Shown here in pieces: positions 36,411-46,179 of a stretch of DNA of 52,333 bases. The stretch spans positions 1 through 52,333 of the forward strand of contig NZ_JPER01000009.1 in assembly GCF_000753715.1 (NCBI RefSeq), written 5' to 3'. Source of the stretch: Pseudidiomarina salinarum (GTDB lineage: Bacteria > Pseudomonadota > Gammaproteobacteria > Enterobacterales > Alteromonadaceae). The translations under genes and the position numbers were made by a program. The notes under the pieces are model-generated. The model saw only the letters and a list, made by a program, of their open reading frames with translations. It ran no database searches and was not told the DNA's origin. The stretch's first letter is position 1. Every line of letters begins with the position of its first letter.

Positions 36411-38000
36411 TTAATGTTCCCGGGTATGGCTAAAGGTAATATCTGGATAGCGCTCTATCGCCAGGTTCAGGTTAACCATGGTTGGTGCTATGTAGGTGAG
36501 GTTGTCGCCGCCATCAAGGGCCAGGTTAGCGGTCGCCTTGCGCTGAAACTCATCCAGCTTGCGCTCACTCTCCGCGCTAACCCAACGGGCAGTGGCGACA
36601 TTGATATTTTCATATACAGCATCGACGTTATATTCAGAGCGCAGCCGGTGGACAACCACATCGAACTGCAGGACACCAACGGCACCAACAATAAGATCAT
36701 TGTTGGCGAGCGGCCGGAATACCTGTACTGCGCCTTCTTCAGACAACTGTACTAAGCCTTTAAGTAGTTGTTTCTGTTTTAGCGGATCTTTCAGGCGGAT
36801 CCGGCGGAATAATTCCGGAGCAAAGTTAGGGATGCCGCTGAACTTAAATTGTTCGCCGGAGGTAAAGGTATCGCCGATTTGAATAGTGCCATGGTTATGC
36901 AGCCCAATGATATCGCCTGGGAAAGCTTCTTCAACGTGTTCACGGTCGCCGGCCAGAAAAGTCAGCGCATCGGCAATCCGAACCTCTTTCCCGAGCCGGG
37001 TCTGGTACATCTTCATACCTTGCTGATATTGACCTGACACGATGCGCATAAATGCCACACGGTCGCGATGACGCGGATCCATGTTCGCCTGTATCTTGAA
37101 GATAAAACCTGAGAAGCCCGGTGTGGTCGCGTCAATTTTGCGGCCATCGTCAGTTTCCCGTGATAATGGCCGTGGCGCCCACTCCACCAAACCATCGAGC
37201 ATATGATCAACGCCGAAATTGCCCAGCGCAGTACCAAAATAAACGGGAGTCAGTTCACCAGCCAGAAAGAGTTCACTGTCAAACTCATTCGAAGCGCCCT
37301 TTACCAGTTCGATTTGCTCGCGAAGCTCTTGCGCATATTCACCCAACCGCTGATCCAAGACCGGATTATCCAGCCCATCGACCACATCAATTTCCTGGAT
37401 GCGATGACCTTGCCCGGTTTTGTAAAAGATCACCTGATCCCTGATGAGATGATAGACGCCTTTGAAGTTTTTTCCTGAGCCAATAGGCCAGGTAACAGGG
37501 GCGCACATAATATTCAGAATGCGCTCAACTTCATCAAGCAGCTCAAGAGGATCGCGGATATCCCGATCCAGCTTGTTCATAAAAGTAATAATAGGGGTAT
37601 CGCGCAGGCGTGTTACTTCCATCAGCTTGATGGTGCGATCCTCGACGCCTTTGGCGCCGTCGATAACCATCAGGCAGGAATCCACTGCGGTCAGGGTGCG
37701 GTACGTATCTTCCGAGAAATCTTCGTGACCGGGGGTATCGAGCAGGTTGACCAGCGCGTTCTGGTAGGGGAACTGCATCACCGAGGTGGTTACCGAGATA
37801 CCCCGCTCTTTTTCCATTTCCATCCAGTCGGATTTCGCATGCTGCCCGGACTTCTTGCCTTTAACGGTTCCTGCTTTCAGCAATTTCTGACCATGCAGCA
37901 GCACTTTCTCGGTGATGGTGGTTTTACCAGCATCCGGGTGCGAAATAATTGCGAAGGTACGGCGTTTTGCTACTTCTTTCTGCAGGGCACTATTGGGCAT
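36411..38000 (-). CDS. prfC: Peptide chain release factor 3
   Basis: 529 residues, the length of E. coli RF3. GTPase motifs: G1 HPDAGKTT, G3 DTPGHEDF and G4 TFMNKLDRD. It recycles RF1/RF2 from the ribosome after termination. AGGAAG lies upstream of the ATG. It follows deoD by 104 bases that hold a 13-base palindrome but no clear terminator. Confidence 0.98.
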   Translation of the reverse strand: MPNSALQKEVAKRRTFAIISHPDAGKTTITEKVLLHGQKLLKAGTVKGKKSGQHAKSDWMEMEKERGISVTTSVMQFPYQNALVNLLDTPGHEDFSEDTYRTLTAVDSCLMVIDGAKGVEDRTIKLMEVTRLRDTPIITFMNKLDRDIRDPLELLDEVERILNIMCAPVTWPIGSGKNFKGVYHLIRDQVIFYKTGQGHRIQEIDVVDGLDNPVLDQRLGEYAQELREQIELVKGASNEFDSELFLAGELTPVYFGTALGNFGVDHMLDGLVEWAPRPLSRETDDGRKIDATTPGFSGFIFKIQANMDPRHRDRVAFMRIVSGQYQQGMKMYQTRLGKEVRIADALTFLAGDREHVEEAFPGDIIGLHNHGTIQIGDTFTSGEQFKFSGIPNFAPELFRRIRLKDPLKQKQLLKGLVQLSEEGAVQVFRPLANNDLIVGAVGVLQFDVVVHRLRSEYNVDAVYENINVATARWVSAESERKLDEFQRKATANLALDGGDNLTYIAPTMVNLNLAIERYPDITFSHTREH

Positions 38001-38104
38001 TAATCTCTGTCTTCCTGGTCATTTATCTGATAAGCGTATTTTCGCCGATCCTGTCAGGATAAACAAACAAAGAATAGGATTTTGCCAGCCGCAACAGGAT
38101 TTGT

Positions 38105-38812
38105 TCAGGTAGTGAGTGCGTTTAATGTCAGCTCGATCATGTCATTAAAGCCGGTTTCCCTGGTAGCCACATCCAGATGGGTATCCTGTAACAAATGGTC
38201 AGCAACGCTAAGCACCGCCAGTGCTTTAGCGCCATATTCTGCGGCCACCGAAAACAGCCCCGCCGCCTCCATTTCAATACCCAGGATCCCAAACCGCTGC
38301 AGCAGGACAGTCAACTGCGGCTCATTATAGAAACGATCGGTAGAAAATATATTCCCTACATGCACGGCCTGGTCTCTTTTTGCAGCCTCTGCTACCACTT
38401 GCTGCAACAGGCCAAAGTCACTGATAGCAGCCAGATCAAAACCGCCAAACTTATTGCGGTTAAAAGATGAATCGGTCGAGGCGGCCTGCGAAATAATGAT
38501 ATCCCTGAGCTGCACATGTCCGGCCACGGCACCGCAGGTACCAACCCGAACCAGCTTGCGGACGCCAAAATCGCGGATGAGCTCGGTCGCATATAAGGAG
38601 CACGACGGAATCCCCATGCCACTGCCCATTACCGAGACCGGCTGCTGACGATAGGTTCCGGTATAACCCAACATATTACGTACGGCAGTGACCAACCTTG
38701 GCTGACCGAAAAACGTCTCCGCAATATATTTTGCCCGAAGCGGATCGCCGGGGAACAGACAAATCTCAGCAAAGTCGCCGCTGGCAGCACTGATATGCGG
38801 TGTGCTCATCAT
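38105..38812 (-). CDS. deoD: Purine nucleoside phosphorylase DeoD
   Basis: 235 residues, the hexameric bacterial type (236 in E. coli). Motifs: FPGDPLRAKYIAE near the N-terminus, GSGMGIPS, KLVRVGTCGAV and GIEMEAAGLFSVAAEYGAKA. It cleaves purine (deoxy)nucleosides to base and (deoxy)ribose 1-phosphate, which DeoB then converts. In E. coli deoD follows deoB in one operon; here an opposite-strand protease gene separates them, so deoD needs its own promoter in the 119-base gap to that gene. Confidence 0.97.
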   Translation of the reverse strand: MMSTPHISAASGDFAEICLFPGDPLRAKYIAETFFGQPRLVTAVRNMLGYTGTYRQQPVSVMGSGMGIPSCSLYATELIRDFGVRKLVRVGTCGAVAGHVQLRDIIISQAASTDSSFNRNKFGGFDLAAISDFGLLQQVVAEAAKRDQAVHVGNIFSTDRFYNEPQLTVLLQRFGILGIEMEAAGLFSVAAEYGAKALAVLSVADHLLQDTHLDVATRETGFNDMIELTLNALTT

Positions 38813-38931
38813 TTTTTCCTTTATTTATCCAGTTACCCGGCTCGCAATATGAGGGAGATCCCCTATAGCCCGGTGATCGCACCCATGTAAATCTAAAGTA
38901 CGAATTTCAACCAACCCGTACAGGTGTACTT

Positions 38932-41400
38932 ATGAAACCAAAAATAACGCATAAACTTACTTCAGTATCACTGGCTATTGCACTTTCACTGCCCGCCGCA
39001 TCTCTGTGGGCAAAAACTTTCGATCCCAACTTGCAGGATCTTATCGCAGCTAGCGATAGTGAAACCTTGCACCAGGTCATTATAACTTTTGATCAGACTG
39101 GCAGCCCCAGCACCAGTCAGCTTAATTTTTTATCTAGCCTTGGCATACATGGTGTCAGTCTGAACCAGTTGCCTATGGTTGGTGCGCTGGCCACGCCTTC
39201 GCAGATTGAGGCAATCTACGCCCGCGACGACGTCGTCTCAGTATGGAATAACGAAACCCTGAGCTATGAAAATAACGGTGCCACAGAACTCACCGGCGTA
39301 CAGCAACTGCGCGCTGACCAAAACCTGCGAAAAAACGGTATTCCTTATTCGGGCCGCGGCATCGGCGTCGTCGTCAATGACTCTGGTGTTGATGGTACCC
39401 ATAGTGATCTGATGTATCCGCAGCACGTGGTGCAGAACGTACTGGCGCAGACTAATTTGCGCAGCTTCAGTGATTTACTACCCATTACTTACCAGGAGAA
39501 TGTGGCCAACACCGACATTGGCGGTGGTCATGGTACCCATGTAGCCGGCACCATTGGTGGTAATGGTGCCATGAGTAGTGGCCTGCATGCCGGGGTTGCG
39601 CCTGGTGCTGACATTATCGGTTATGGTTCAGGCGCCGGACTCTTTATTCTTGATACCCTGGGCGGTTTTGATTATGCGCTGACACATCAGTTTGATTACA
39701 ACATCCGGGTTATTTCGAATTCTTTCGGCAGCACTGCTGACACGGGTTCCGACTTTAATCCCGATCATCCCACCAACGTCGCAACGAAAGCACTGGCCGA
39801 TCGCGGTATTATTACCGTGTTTTCAGCTGGTAACTCAGGTTCAGGGGAATCAACGATCACCGGTAACTTTAAAAAAGCGCCCTGGGTAGTTACCGTGGCG
39901 GCCGGCGATAAAGACGGTAACCTGGCGGACTTTAGTTCCCGTGGTGTCGATGGTAAGTCCGGTACCGCCACCGTTGATGGAGTGGAATATGTCTGGGAAG
40001 ATCGCCCGACTGTGACAGCGCCGGGTGTCGATATCATTTCGGCCCGCGCCTCAACATCAAGTCTCGGCGGTTTAAGCGCCAGCCAGGATTCCGAACTTAT
40101 CGCGCCTGAACACCTGGCTTTCTATACCACCTCAAGCGGCACCTCAATGTCAGCACCGCATATCTCCGGCATTGTCGCCTTGATGCTGGAAGCGAATCCT
40201 GATCTGACATGGCAACAGGTGAAGCAAATTCTGCAGGACACCGCCACCGTGATGCCAGGTCGTGAAGCCTGGGAAGTGGGTGCCGGTTATGTGAATGCCC
40301 ACGCTGCAGTAAAAGCCGCGGTAGAAATGGATGATCGCTTCGGCGACACGGTGAAACTGAACCGTGATTTCAACGCCAGTGCACAGGTTACCGAAGGCGC
40401 CAGCTTCAGCCGTACCGTCAACTACACGGTTGCCGGTGAAAGCGACTTTGAAACCTTTGAAGTGAATGAAGCCACATCGCTGGTGATGGCAAGCGCCAAC
40501 ATTGAAACCGGCACGGCCTTTGTTCTTGAAGATCCGGCAGGTAACACCTACGGCTCAGGCATAGGTCTGCCAGTACTTGGCTCCTCAGTAGGAACTTCAG
40601 CGCCAGGCATGGCGGGTACATGGAAAGTCTACGCACGTGGCATCGGTAGTGTCAGCGGCCTTTCGGTTGACCCACTTGGTTTAACGAACGGGATCGGGTT
40701 ACCAGGTGCCGTTGATGTGAACATTCGCTTGCTCGAAACCAACGGCTACGACGGTATCAGCGATACTGCTAACCATCCTGGTCGTGGTTTTATTGAGTAT
40801 GCGGTCAGTGAACGCCTGATGGACGCTGAATCCAGTGGCTTCAATCCAGATCAGACAGTTATTAAGCAGACCCTGGCCGATGTGCTGACGCTAAGCGGAT
40901 CAGTGCGTCAGCCCCAGACTGGTAACCAACTGGTGTATCTGGATGCTACATCAGAAAATGCCGCTATGCTGAACGCTGTCAGTGAACAAGGCGCCTCACT
41001 GAAAGATCGTGCGTATGACTTTGCTTCAGTACTCCCGGCTCACTCCGCTGATATATTTGGCAGCGATGATCTGGTGGCACGTCAGCAACTGGCTTACTCA
41101 CTGGTACAGTCACTGGGTCTGGAACCCGTAGCGCGTGACTTTGACCCGGAGCAGGATGTTCAGGTAGTGGTATTTGATCAGGTTGTCACGCTCAGTGACA
41201 GTGATGACATCGCGCCAGAGCTTCGTGGTTATGTGCAGGCGGCATTGCACATGGGGCTAATGGATGCCCGCATCGAAGTGGTACAAGGGCCTTTTGATCT
41301 GGAGCCGAAGCTAACCGCAACTTTTGCGCCAGCGGAAGATTTCACCCGCGCAGAACTTGCCAAGGCAGTAACCCGTTTACATCCGCTGATGAGTAAATAA
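38932..41400 (+). CDS. Secreted S8 (subtilisin-like) serine protease with SLH-like C-terminus
   Basis: 822 residues. Signal peptide about residues 1-27 (ending AASLWA), an I9-like propeptide (about 28-110), then the S8 domain with catalytic Asp150 (VVNDSGVDGTH), His200 (GGGHGTHVAG), oxyanion Asn301 (SAGNSG) and Ser405 (SSGTSMSAPH). Residues about 460-600 form a beta-rich domain. The last ~200 residues contain two SLH-like segments (FIEYAVSERLMDAESSGFNP; GYVQAALHMGLMDA with FTRAELAKAV). It probably degrades extracellular protein and may remain cell-bound. It lies alone on the plus strand between deoB and deoD. Confidence 0.92.
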   Translation: MKPKITHKLTSVSLAIALSLPAASLWAKTFDPNLQDLIAASDSETLHQVIITFDQTGSPSTSQLNFLSSLGIHGVSLNQLPMVGALATPSQIEAIYARDDVVSVWNNETLSYENNGATELTGVQQLRADQNLRKNGIPYSGRGIGVVVNDSGVDGTHSDLMYPQHVVQNVLAQTNLRSFSDLLPITYQENVANTDIGGGHGTHVAGTIGGNGAMSSGLHAGVAPGADIIGYGSGAGLFILDTLGGFDYALTHQFDYNIRVISNSFGSTADTGSDFNPDHPTNVATKALADRGIITVFSAGNSGSGESTITGNFKKAPWVVTVAAGDKDGNLADFSSRGVDGKSGTATVDGVEYVWEDRPTVTAPGVDIISARASTSSLGGLSASQDSELIAPEHLAFYTTSSGTSMSAPHISGIVALMLEANPDLTWQQVKQILQDTATVMPGREAWEVGAGYVNAHAAVKAAVEMDDRFGDTVKLNRDFNASAQVTEGASFSRTVNYTVAGESDFETFEVNEATSLVMASANIETGTAFVLEDPAGNTYGSGIGLPVLGSSVGTSAPGMAGTWKVYARGIGSVSGLSVDPLGLTNGIGLPGAVDVNIRLLETNGYDGISDTANHPGRGFIEYAVSERLMDAESSGFNPDQTVIKQTLADVLTLSGSVRQPQTGNQLVYLDATSENAAMLNAVSEQGASLKDRAYDFASVLPAHSADIFGSDDLVARQQLAYSLVQSLGLEPVARDFDPEQDVQVVVFDQVVTLSDSDDIAPELRGYVQAALHMGLMDARIEVVQGPFDLEPKLTATFAPAEDFTRAELAKAVTRLHPLMSK

Positions 41401-41422
41401 ACTCCGGCGATATGAACTGACG

Positions 41423-41459
41423 AAGCCCGCTCAGAGCAACTGCTGAGCGGGCTTTTTTT
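41423..41459 (+). terminator. Intrinsic terminator of the S8 protease gene
   Basis: A 12-base stem (AAGCCCGCTCAG at 41423-41434 with CTGAGCGGGCTT at 41443-41454), an 8-base loop and a run of seven Ts (41453-41459), 22 bases after the stop. The T run touches the deoB stop codon. On the minus strand there is no U tract, so it serves mainly the protease gene. Confidence 0.92.
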
Positions 41460-42681
41460 ATGCCCGGGTCAGAAATGATTTGCCGTAATCCAGCGGCTCG
41501 AGGTCAAGCCAGCTGGCAATGCTTTGGCCAATATCCGCGAACGTTTCACGACGCCCCATCGAACCGGGGGCAACCTTCTGGCCAAACACCAGAACCGGTA
41601 CATATTCGCGGGTGTGATCGGTACCTGGCCAGGTGGGATCGCAGCCATGATCGGCGGTCAGAATAAGCACGTCATCAGGGCGCAGTGCATTCATAAGCTG
41701 CGGTAACATCAGGTCAAACTGCTCAAGCGCACGAGCGTAGCCAGCGACATCCCGGCGATGCCCATAATCCGTATCAAAATCGACCAGGTTAGTGAAAATG
41801 ATACTTTGCTCTGGCGCATCACGCATTACTGACAGCGTTGTTTCAACCAGCGCAGGAATACCGGTAGCCTTATACTTTGAGGTGATCCCCTGATGCGCAA
41901 AGATATCAGCAATTTTTCCAATACTGACTACTTCCCCGCCGCTGGCTGTCAGTTTATCCAGAATCGTTGGTGCCGGTGGCGGCAGCGCATAATCGCGGCG
42001 GTTGCCGGTACGTTTGTAGTCTGCAGGGCCAGAGCCCACAAAAGGCCGGGCAATAACGCGCCCGATATTATAGGGCTCAAGGAGTTCGCGGACCTGCTCA
42101 CAAAGCCGGTAAAGTCGTTCAAGACCAAAGCTCTGCTCATGAGCGGCGATCTGGAAAACAGAGTCCGCCGAGGTATAGAAAATCGGCTTACCGGTGCGCG
42201 CATGCTCCTGCCCCAGGCGCTGAATGATCTCCGTTCCCGAGGCCTGACAGTTTCCCAGATAACCGGGCAAATCGCCCTGCTCAACAATGGCTTCCAGCAG
42301 ATCCTGAGGAAATGAATCCGTAGTGCGGGTAAAGTACCCCCATTCGAACAGAACCGGCACACCCGCCATTTCCCAGTGGCCTGAAGGCGTATCCTTACCG
42401 GATGACAGCTCCTGTGCCCAGCCGTAACAGCCAAGTATCGCCTGGGGTTTGGCAATACCTGCCGGCGCGCGTCCGGTTGCTCCCTCACTGGCTTCAGCGA
42501 GACCAAGTGCGCTCAGGTTGGGGATACACAACGGACCCGAGCGCTGCTCGTTTGCTTTTCCGGCAGCACAGTATTGGGCAATATGGCCAAAGGTATCCGC
42601 CCCTTCATCGCCAAAGCGATCGGCATCAGCAGCTGCGCCAATACCAAACGAATCCAATACAACAATAACCGCTCTGGCCAT
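41458..42681 (-). CDS. deoB: Phosphopentomutase DeoB
   Basis: 407 residues. Alkaline-phosphatase superfamily metalloenzyme with two-manganese motifs: [20 protein letters not shown] near the start, [16 protein letters not shown], and [20 protein letters not shown] near the C-terminus. It interconverts (deoxy)ribose 1- and 5-phosphates. Last gene of the cdd-deoC-deoA-deoB operon, 15 bases after deoA, with AGGGGGC upstream. Confidence 0.97.
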   Translation of the reverse strand: MARAVIVVLDSFGIGAAADADRFGDEGADTFGHIAQYCAAGKANEQRSGPLCIPNLSALGLAEASEGATGRAPAGIAKPQAILGCYGWAQELSSGKDTPSGHWEMAGVPVLFEWGYFTRTTDSFPQDLLEAIVEQGDLPGYLGNCQASGTEIIQRLGQEHARTGKPIFYTSADSVFQIAAHEQSFGLERLYRLCEQVRELLEPYNIGRVIARPFVGSGPADYKRTGNRRDYALPPPAPTILDKLTASGGEVVSIGKIADIFAHQGITSKYKATGIPALVETTLSVMRDAPEQSIIFTNLVDFDTDYGHRRDVAGYARALEQFDLMLPQLMNALRPDDVLILTADHGCDPTWPGTDHTREYVPVLVFGQKVAPGSMGRRETFADIGQSIASWLDLEPLDYGKSFLTRA

Positions 42682-42696
42682 AGTGATGCCCCCTGA

Positions 42697-44019
42697 CTAC
42701 CCGGTAATACGCTGATAAATGACCGGTTGCGATTCCGGCGCAGTGTTGCCTGTGGTAAAAGCCTGCTGCAGCTGTCCGGCCGCGCGCTGCCATTGCGCTT
42801 CGTCGCGGGCGTAAAGCATCGCCAGCGGCGTTTGACTATCGGCTGACTCGCCAATCTCCATAATCTGGTCCAGGCCAACATCAAAATCAAGGGTATCGCT
42901 GCTACGCTGACGACCACCGCCCAGCGCTACCACAGTCAAACCCACGGCGCGTGTATCTATCTGCTGAATGATGCCAGCTTCAGTTGCAAATACCGGCTTG
43001 CCGACCGGTGCCAGCGGTAAATGCTGGCGGTAGTTATCCAGTAAATCCGCCGGGCCACCCAGGGCGGTAATCATTTTTGCAAAGGATTCTGCCGCCGCGC
43101 CCGAATCAAGGGCAGCCTGCGCCTTTGCACGCCCCTTATCACGGCTTTCCGCAAGCCCGCCAAGTACCAGCATCTCTGCTGCCAGCTCCAGGGTGACCTC
43201 ATGAAGACGCGGGGCCCGGAAATCGCCACGCAGATAGCGGATGGCTTCATGAACTTCTATCCGATTACCGGCTGACGCTGCCAGTACCTGATTCATGTCA
43301 GTCAATATTGCACTGGTATTCAGACCTGCTCCCCGGGCAACGGTAACCAGACTGTGAGCAAGCTCACACGCCCGCTCATGCTGGTTCATTACCGCGCCAT
43401 TACCGGTCTTAACATCCAGTACGAGGCCGTCAAGGCCAGCCGCCAGCTTTTTCGATAAGATTGATGCAGTAATCAGCGGAATAGACTCAACCGTCGCAGT
43501 GATATCCCGGGTCGCATAGAACTTTTGATCAGCCGGGGCCAACTCACCCGTCTGACCGATAATCGCCACCCCAACCTCTTTTACCACTTTCTTAAAGCGT
43601 TCCAGATCTGGCTTAGCCTGATAGCCGGGAATCGATTCCATCTTGTCCAGCGTGCCACCAGTATGCCCAAGACCACGCCCGGATATCATAGGAACGTAAC
43701 CGCCGCACGCTGCGATAATAGGGCCCAGCATCAGACTAACCACATCGCCAACGCCGCCGGTCGAGTGTTTGTCCAGTACCGGACCATCAAGGTTTAAGGA
43801 TTGCCAGTTCAGAACGGTTCCTGAATCACGCATACCAAGGGTCAATGCGACACGCTCAGCAGGACTCATGCCCTGAAAGAACACCGCCATTGCCAGAGCT
43901 GAAATCTGGCTCTCGGAGATGCTGCCAGCGGTAAGGCCCGCGACAAAAAACTCTATTTGCTCACGAGTCAGCTCGCCGCCATCTCGTTTGCAGCGAATGA
44001 TTTCCTGCGGTAAAAACAT
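42697..44019 (-). CDS. deoA: Thymidine phosphorylase DeoA
   Basis: 440 residues, same length as E. coli. Start [20 protein letters not shown]; phosphate-binding [25 protein letters not shown] and [13 protein letters not shown] are intact. It converts thymidine to thymine and deoxyribose 1-phosphate. The ATG directly follows the deoC TAG with no gap. Confidence 0.97.
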   Translation of the reverse strand: MFLPQEIIRCKRDGGELTREQIEFFVAGLTAGSISESQISALAMAVFFQGMSPAERVALTLGMRDSGTVLNWQSLNLDGPVLDKHSTGGVGDVVSLMLGPIIAACGGYVPMISGRGLGHTGGTLDKMESIPGYQAKPDLERFKKVVKEVGVAIIGQTGELAPADQKFYATRDITATVESIPLITASILSKKLAAGLDGLVLDVKTGNGAVMNQHERACELAHSLVTVARGAGLNTSAILTDMNQVLAASAGNRIEVHEAIRYLRGDFRAPRLHEVTLELAAEMLVLGGLAESRDKGRAKAQAALDSGAAAESFAKMITALGGPADLLDNYRQHLPLAPVGKPVFATEAGIIQQIDTRAVGLTVVALGGGRQRSSDTLDFDVGLDQIMEIGESADSQTPLAMLYARDEAQWQRAAGQLQQAFTTGNTAPESQPVIYQRITG

Positions 44020-44787
44020 CTAATATCCTTGTTGTGTATTGCCCTGGTTTCCACTCAGCACAGCAGTCAGATTATCCAGAAGGCCACTTGCGCCGAAGCG
44101 AAAATGCTCCGGACTAAGCCAGTCGCTGCCCATAATGTCACTGGCCAACTGCAAATAAATAGCGGCATCCGCAGCGGTTCGTACTCCGCCTGCCGCTTTA
44201 AAGCCACAGTCACGGCCCGACTCTTTAATAGCCCCAAGCATAACGGCTGCCGCTTCGGGCGTCGCGTTAACCGGCACTTTGCCAGTGGATGTTTTAATAA
44301 AATCAGCCCCGGAGCCAATTGCTATTTCGCTGGCGGCGCGGATGTGATCGGTGCGCTTCAGTTCACCACTTTCAATAATCACCTTCAACTGAGCCCGTTC
44401 ACCGCAAGCATTTTTACACACCCGAACCAACTCAGCGCCGATTTGCCGATCGCCCGCCAGCAAGGCACGCCAGGGGAATACCACATCAACTTCATCGGCG
44501 CCGGCCCCCACCGCCCGCTCCGTTTCAGCCAGGGCCCGGCCGACCTGGTCACCACCGTCGGGAAAGTTAGTTACCGTAGCAATACGCACCTGCGGCAACG
44601 CCAACCGGTCGAGCTCCTGGCGTGTCCAGATCACCCATTCAGGGTAAACACAAAGCGCCGCTGGCGAACCAAATTCGGTTTTGGCCTGACTACATAGGTC
44701 GGTAATGCTTTGCCTGGAATCAGTGGTCGAGAGACTGGTCAGATCCATAAGCCGCAGTGCGCGGCGGGCAACGTCATAGAGTTCCAT
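44020..44787 (-). CDS. deoC: Deoxyribose-phosphate aldolase DeoC
   Basis: 255 residues from ATG 44787 (MELYDVARRALRLMDLTSLS), 7 bases after the cdd stop; the longer open frame lies within cdd. The Schiff-base lysine is in DFIKTSTGKVPVNATPE, and a second lysine in GFKAAGGVRT. It splits deoxyribose 5-phosphate into glyceraldehyde 3-phosphate and acetaldehyde, the last step of deoxynucleoside breakdown. Confidence 0.97.
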   Translation of the reverse strand: MELYDVARRALRLMDLTSLSTTDSRQSITDLCSQAKTEFGSPAALCVYPEWVIWTRQELDRLALPQVRIATVTNFPDGGDQVGRALAETERAVGAGADEVDVVFPWRALLAGDRQIGAELVRVCKNACGERAQLKVIIESGELKRTDHIRAASEIAIGSGADFIKTSTGKVPVNATPEAAAVMLGAIKESGRDCGFKAAGGVRTAADAAIYLQLASDIMGSDWLSPEHFRFGASGLLDNLTAVLSGNQGNTQQGY

Positions 44788-44794
44788 AAGTCGT

Positions 44795-45223
44795 TTAGTT
44801 CCGGTGGGTTTCCAGGTTAAAACTAAAAGCATCCGGCAACAGCTCGCCGATACTCCATTGCCGCTCTTGCCCATCGCTGGTCGAGAATACTGGTGTGTCG
44901 CTGGCCAGAAATTCCGCCAGAACCTGACGACAGGCTCCGCAAGGCGCGACGGCCTCGGATCCGGGGATATAAATAGTCACTGAGCGGATATCAGAGCCCT
45001 TATACCCTTGCGCGATGGCCGTGAAAATCGCGGTCCGTTCGGCGCAATTCGACAAGCCGTACGAGGAATTTTCGACGTTACAGCCAGTGATTATCTCGCC
45101 GTTGGTTAGTTCTAACGCGGCGCCAACCGGAAAGTTACTAAAGGGTGCATAGGCCCGGGTACTGGCTAGTTTAGCCTGCTGCTTAAGGTGAGCAGGCACG
45201 TCATTTTCAGTTTTTTTTGTCAT
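44795..45223 (-). CDS. cdd: Cytidine deaminase
   Basis: 142 residues, the short tetrameric type. Zinc and catalytic motifs: NCAERTAIF (Cys, Glu) and APCGACRQVL (two Cys), plus the substrate motif FSNFPVGAAL. It deaminates cytidine and deoxycytidine to feed the phosphorylases. First gene of the deo operon here, whereas E. coli cdd is elsewhere. No clear promoter hexamers or CytR/CRP sites were found in the 190-base upstream gap. Confidence 0.96.
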   Translation of the reverse strand: MTKKTENDVPAHLKQQAKLASTRAYAPFSNFPVGAALELTNGEIITGCNVENSSYGLSNCAERTAIFTAIAQGYKGSDIRSVTIYIPGSEAVAPCGACRQVLAEFLASDTPVFSTSDGQERQWSIGELLPDAFSFNLETHRN

Positions 45224-45350
45224 TAGGTGGATTCACTTTATTAGTCGGTTATCAGCTTACTCTTTTCTAGATCTCAAACCAAGTTTCGGCAGACACGCCA
45301 AAGATCATCTGGAGCCGACAACCTGTTAGTGCTAATCTGGCTGTATATTT

Positions 45351-45374
45351 TTTAAACTACAATTTAAACTACAC
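45351..45374 (+). repeat. Tandem 12-base direct repeat upstream of the ArsR-family gene
   Basis: TTTAAACTACAA (45351-45362) is followed at once by TTTAAACTACAC (45363-45374), 11 of 12 positions identical. It lies just after a possible -10 (TATATT, 45344-45349) and 39 bases before the arsR-family start, a plausible operator position. Confidence 0.7.
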
Positions 45375-45413
45375 AGTTCGACCTCTTCGAATTACTAAAA
45401 CAAATGAGTACGA

Positions 45414-45752
45414 ATGATTATGGATACATTGCCGCTTGGCCACATGCCGCAAGATGAAGCCAGATATGCAGCCCGGTTCTTACGTTCATTAGCTAGTGAA
45501 CACCGCTTACAAATCCTCTGTTACTTAACCAGCGGCGAGAAAAGTGTGAGCCAGCTCAATCAATTTTTCCCGCATAGTGCTTCAGCATTCTCCCAGCACC
45601 TTGCCGTGCTCCGTCAGCAAGGGCTGCTTATTTTTCGCAAAGAAGGCCAGACGATTTACTATTCTATCGCTGATCCTGACACCCGGAAATTTCTGGAGTT
45701 GATCAAAGACAAGTTTTGCACTGATTATCAGAACTACTCGACCATCGCATGA
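45414..45752 (+). CDS. ArsR-family repressor, HlyU/BigR/SqrR-like
   Basis: 112 residues (ATG 45420 is an alternative start). Winged-helix ArsR fold: FLRSLASEHRLQILCYLTSG, recognition helix SASAFSQHLAVLRQQGLL and the wing FRKEGQTIYYSIADP. Only two cysteines occur, Cys36 in helix 2 and Cys102 in the last helix. Their spacing of 66 is, as I recall, the same as in SqrR (41/107), BigR (42/108) and HlyU (38/104), which sense persulfides and oxidants through a disulfide or polysulfide link. The classic metal motif ELCVC is absent. Target genes are unknown; no sulfide-oxidation gene adjoins it. Its end overlaps the convergent rimI by 50 bases. Confidence 0.85.
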   Translation: MIMDTLPLGHMPQDEARYAARFLRSLASEHRLQILCYLTSGEKSVSQLNQFFPHSASAFSQHLAVLRQQGLLIFRKEGQTIYYSIADPDTRKFLELIKDKFCTDYQNYSTIA

Positions 45753-46179
45753 CTAAAGCATCCTCGGCACCGGTCGCTGTCGGGTAATAGCCTTTCCTGA
45801 CACCAACTTCAGAGAATCCCGTTCGTTGATAAAGCGCAATCGCCGGCGTATTTGAGCGGCGCACTTCCAGCCATAAGGTATAGCCCTCCCGAGCCGCCAT
45901 CCCTTGCACCCAGTTTATCAGCTGTCCGGCATAACCACGGCGACGATAATCAGGATGCACCGCAATATTCATAATGGTCAGTTCGTCAGCAACCTGCTGT
46001 GTGATGATATATCCGGCCAGCACACCGTCTGAGGTGCGCAGCGCCCAGTTCTGATAATCATCATTAAAACAAGAATATAAGGCCGCTTCGGACCAGGGGT
46101 GGGGGCTTGCCTTTTGCTCGAGTTCACAGACCGCTGCGGACCACCCGAGCGGGCCGATTACTGACTGATCAGCTGCCAT
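45703..46179 (-). CDS. rimI: Ribosomal protein S18 alanine N-acetyltransferase RimI
   Basis: 158 residues, GNAT fold. Acetyl-CoA loop HPDYRRRGYAGQLI, catalytic region LWLEVRRSNTPAIALYQRTG and RimI-typical RKGYYPTATGAEDALVM. It acetylates the N-terminus of S18. It overlaps the holD end by 22 bases, the holD-rimI order seen in E. coli. Confidence 0.94.
   Translation of the reverse strand: MAADQSVIGPLGWSAAVCELEQKASPHPWSEAALYSCFNDDYQNWALRTSDGVLAGYIITQQVADELTIMNIAVHPDYRRRGYAGQLINWVQGMAAREGYTLWLEVRRSNTPAIALYQRTGFSEVGVRKGYYPTATGAEDALVMRWSSSSDNQCKTCL

Noticed and set aside
36024-36755. Open 243-codon frame on the plus strand opposite prfC and the tatD-family gene
   Set aside because: It is antisense to two clear genes, spans their junction, has no ribosome-binding site and no recognisable protein features.
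38048-38060. ATCCTG-T-CAGGAT palindrome as the deoD terminator
   Set aside because: The loop is too small and there is no U tract on the minus strand.
44029-44697. Open 222-codon frame on the plus strand opposite deoC
   Set aside because: It mirrors the reading pattern of deoC, has no promoter or Shine-Dalgarno, and its composition is not protein-like.
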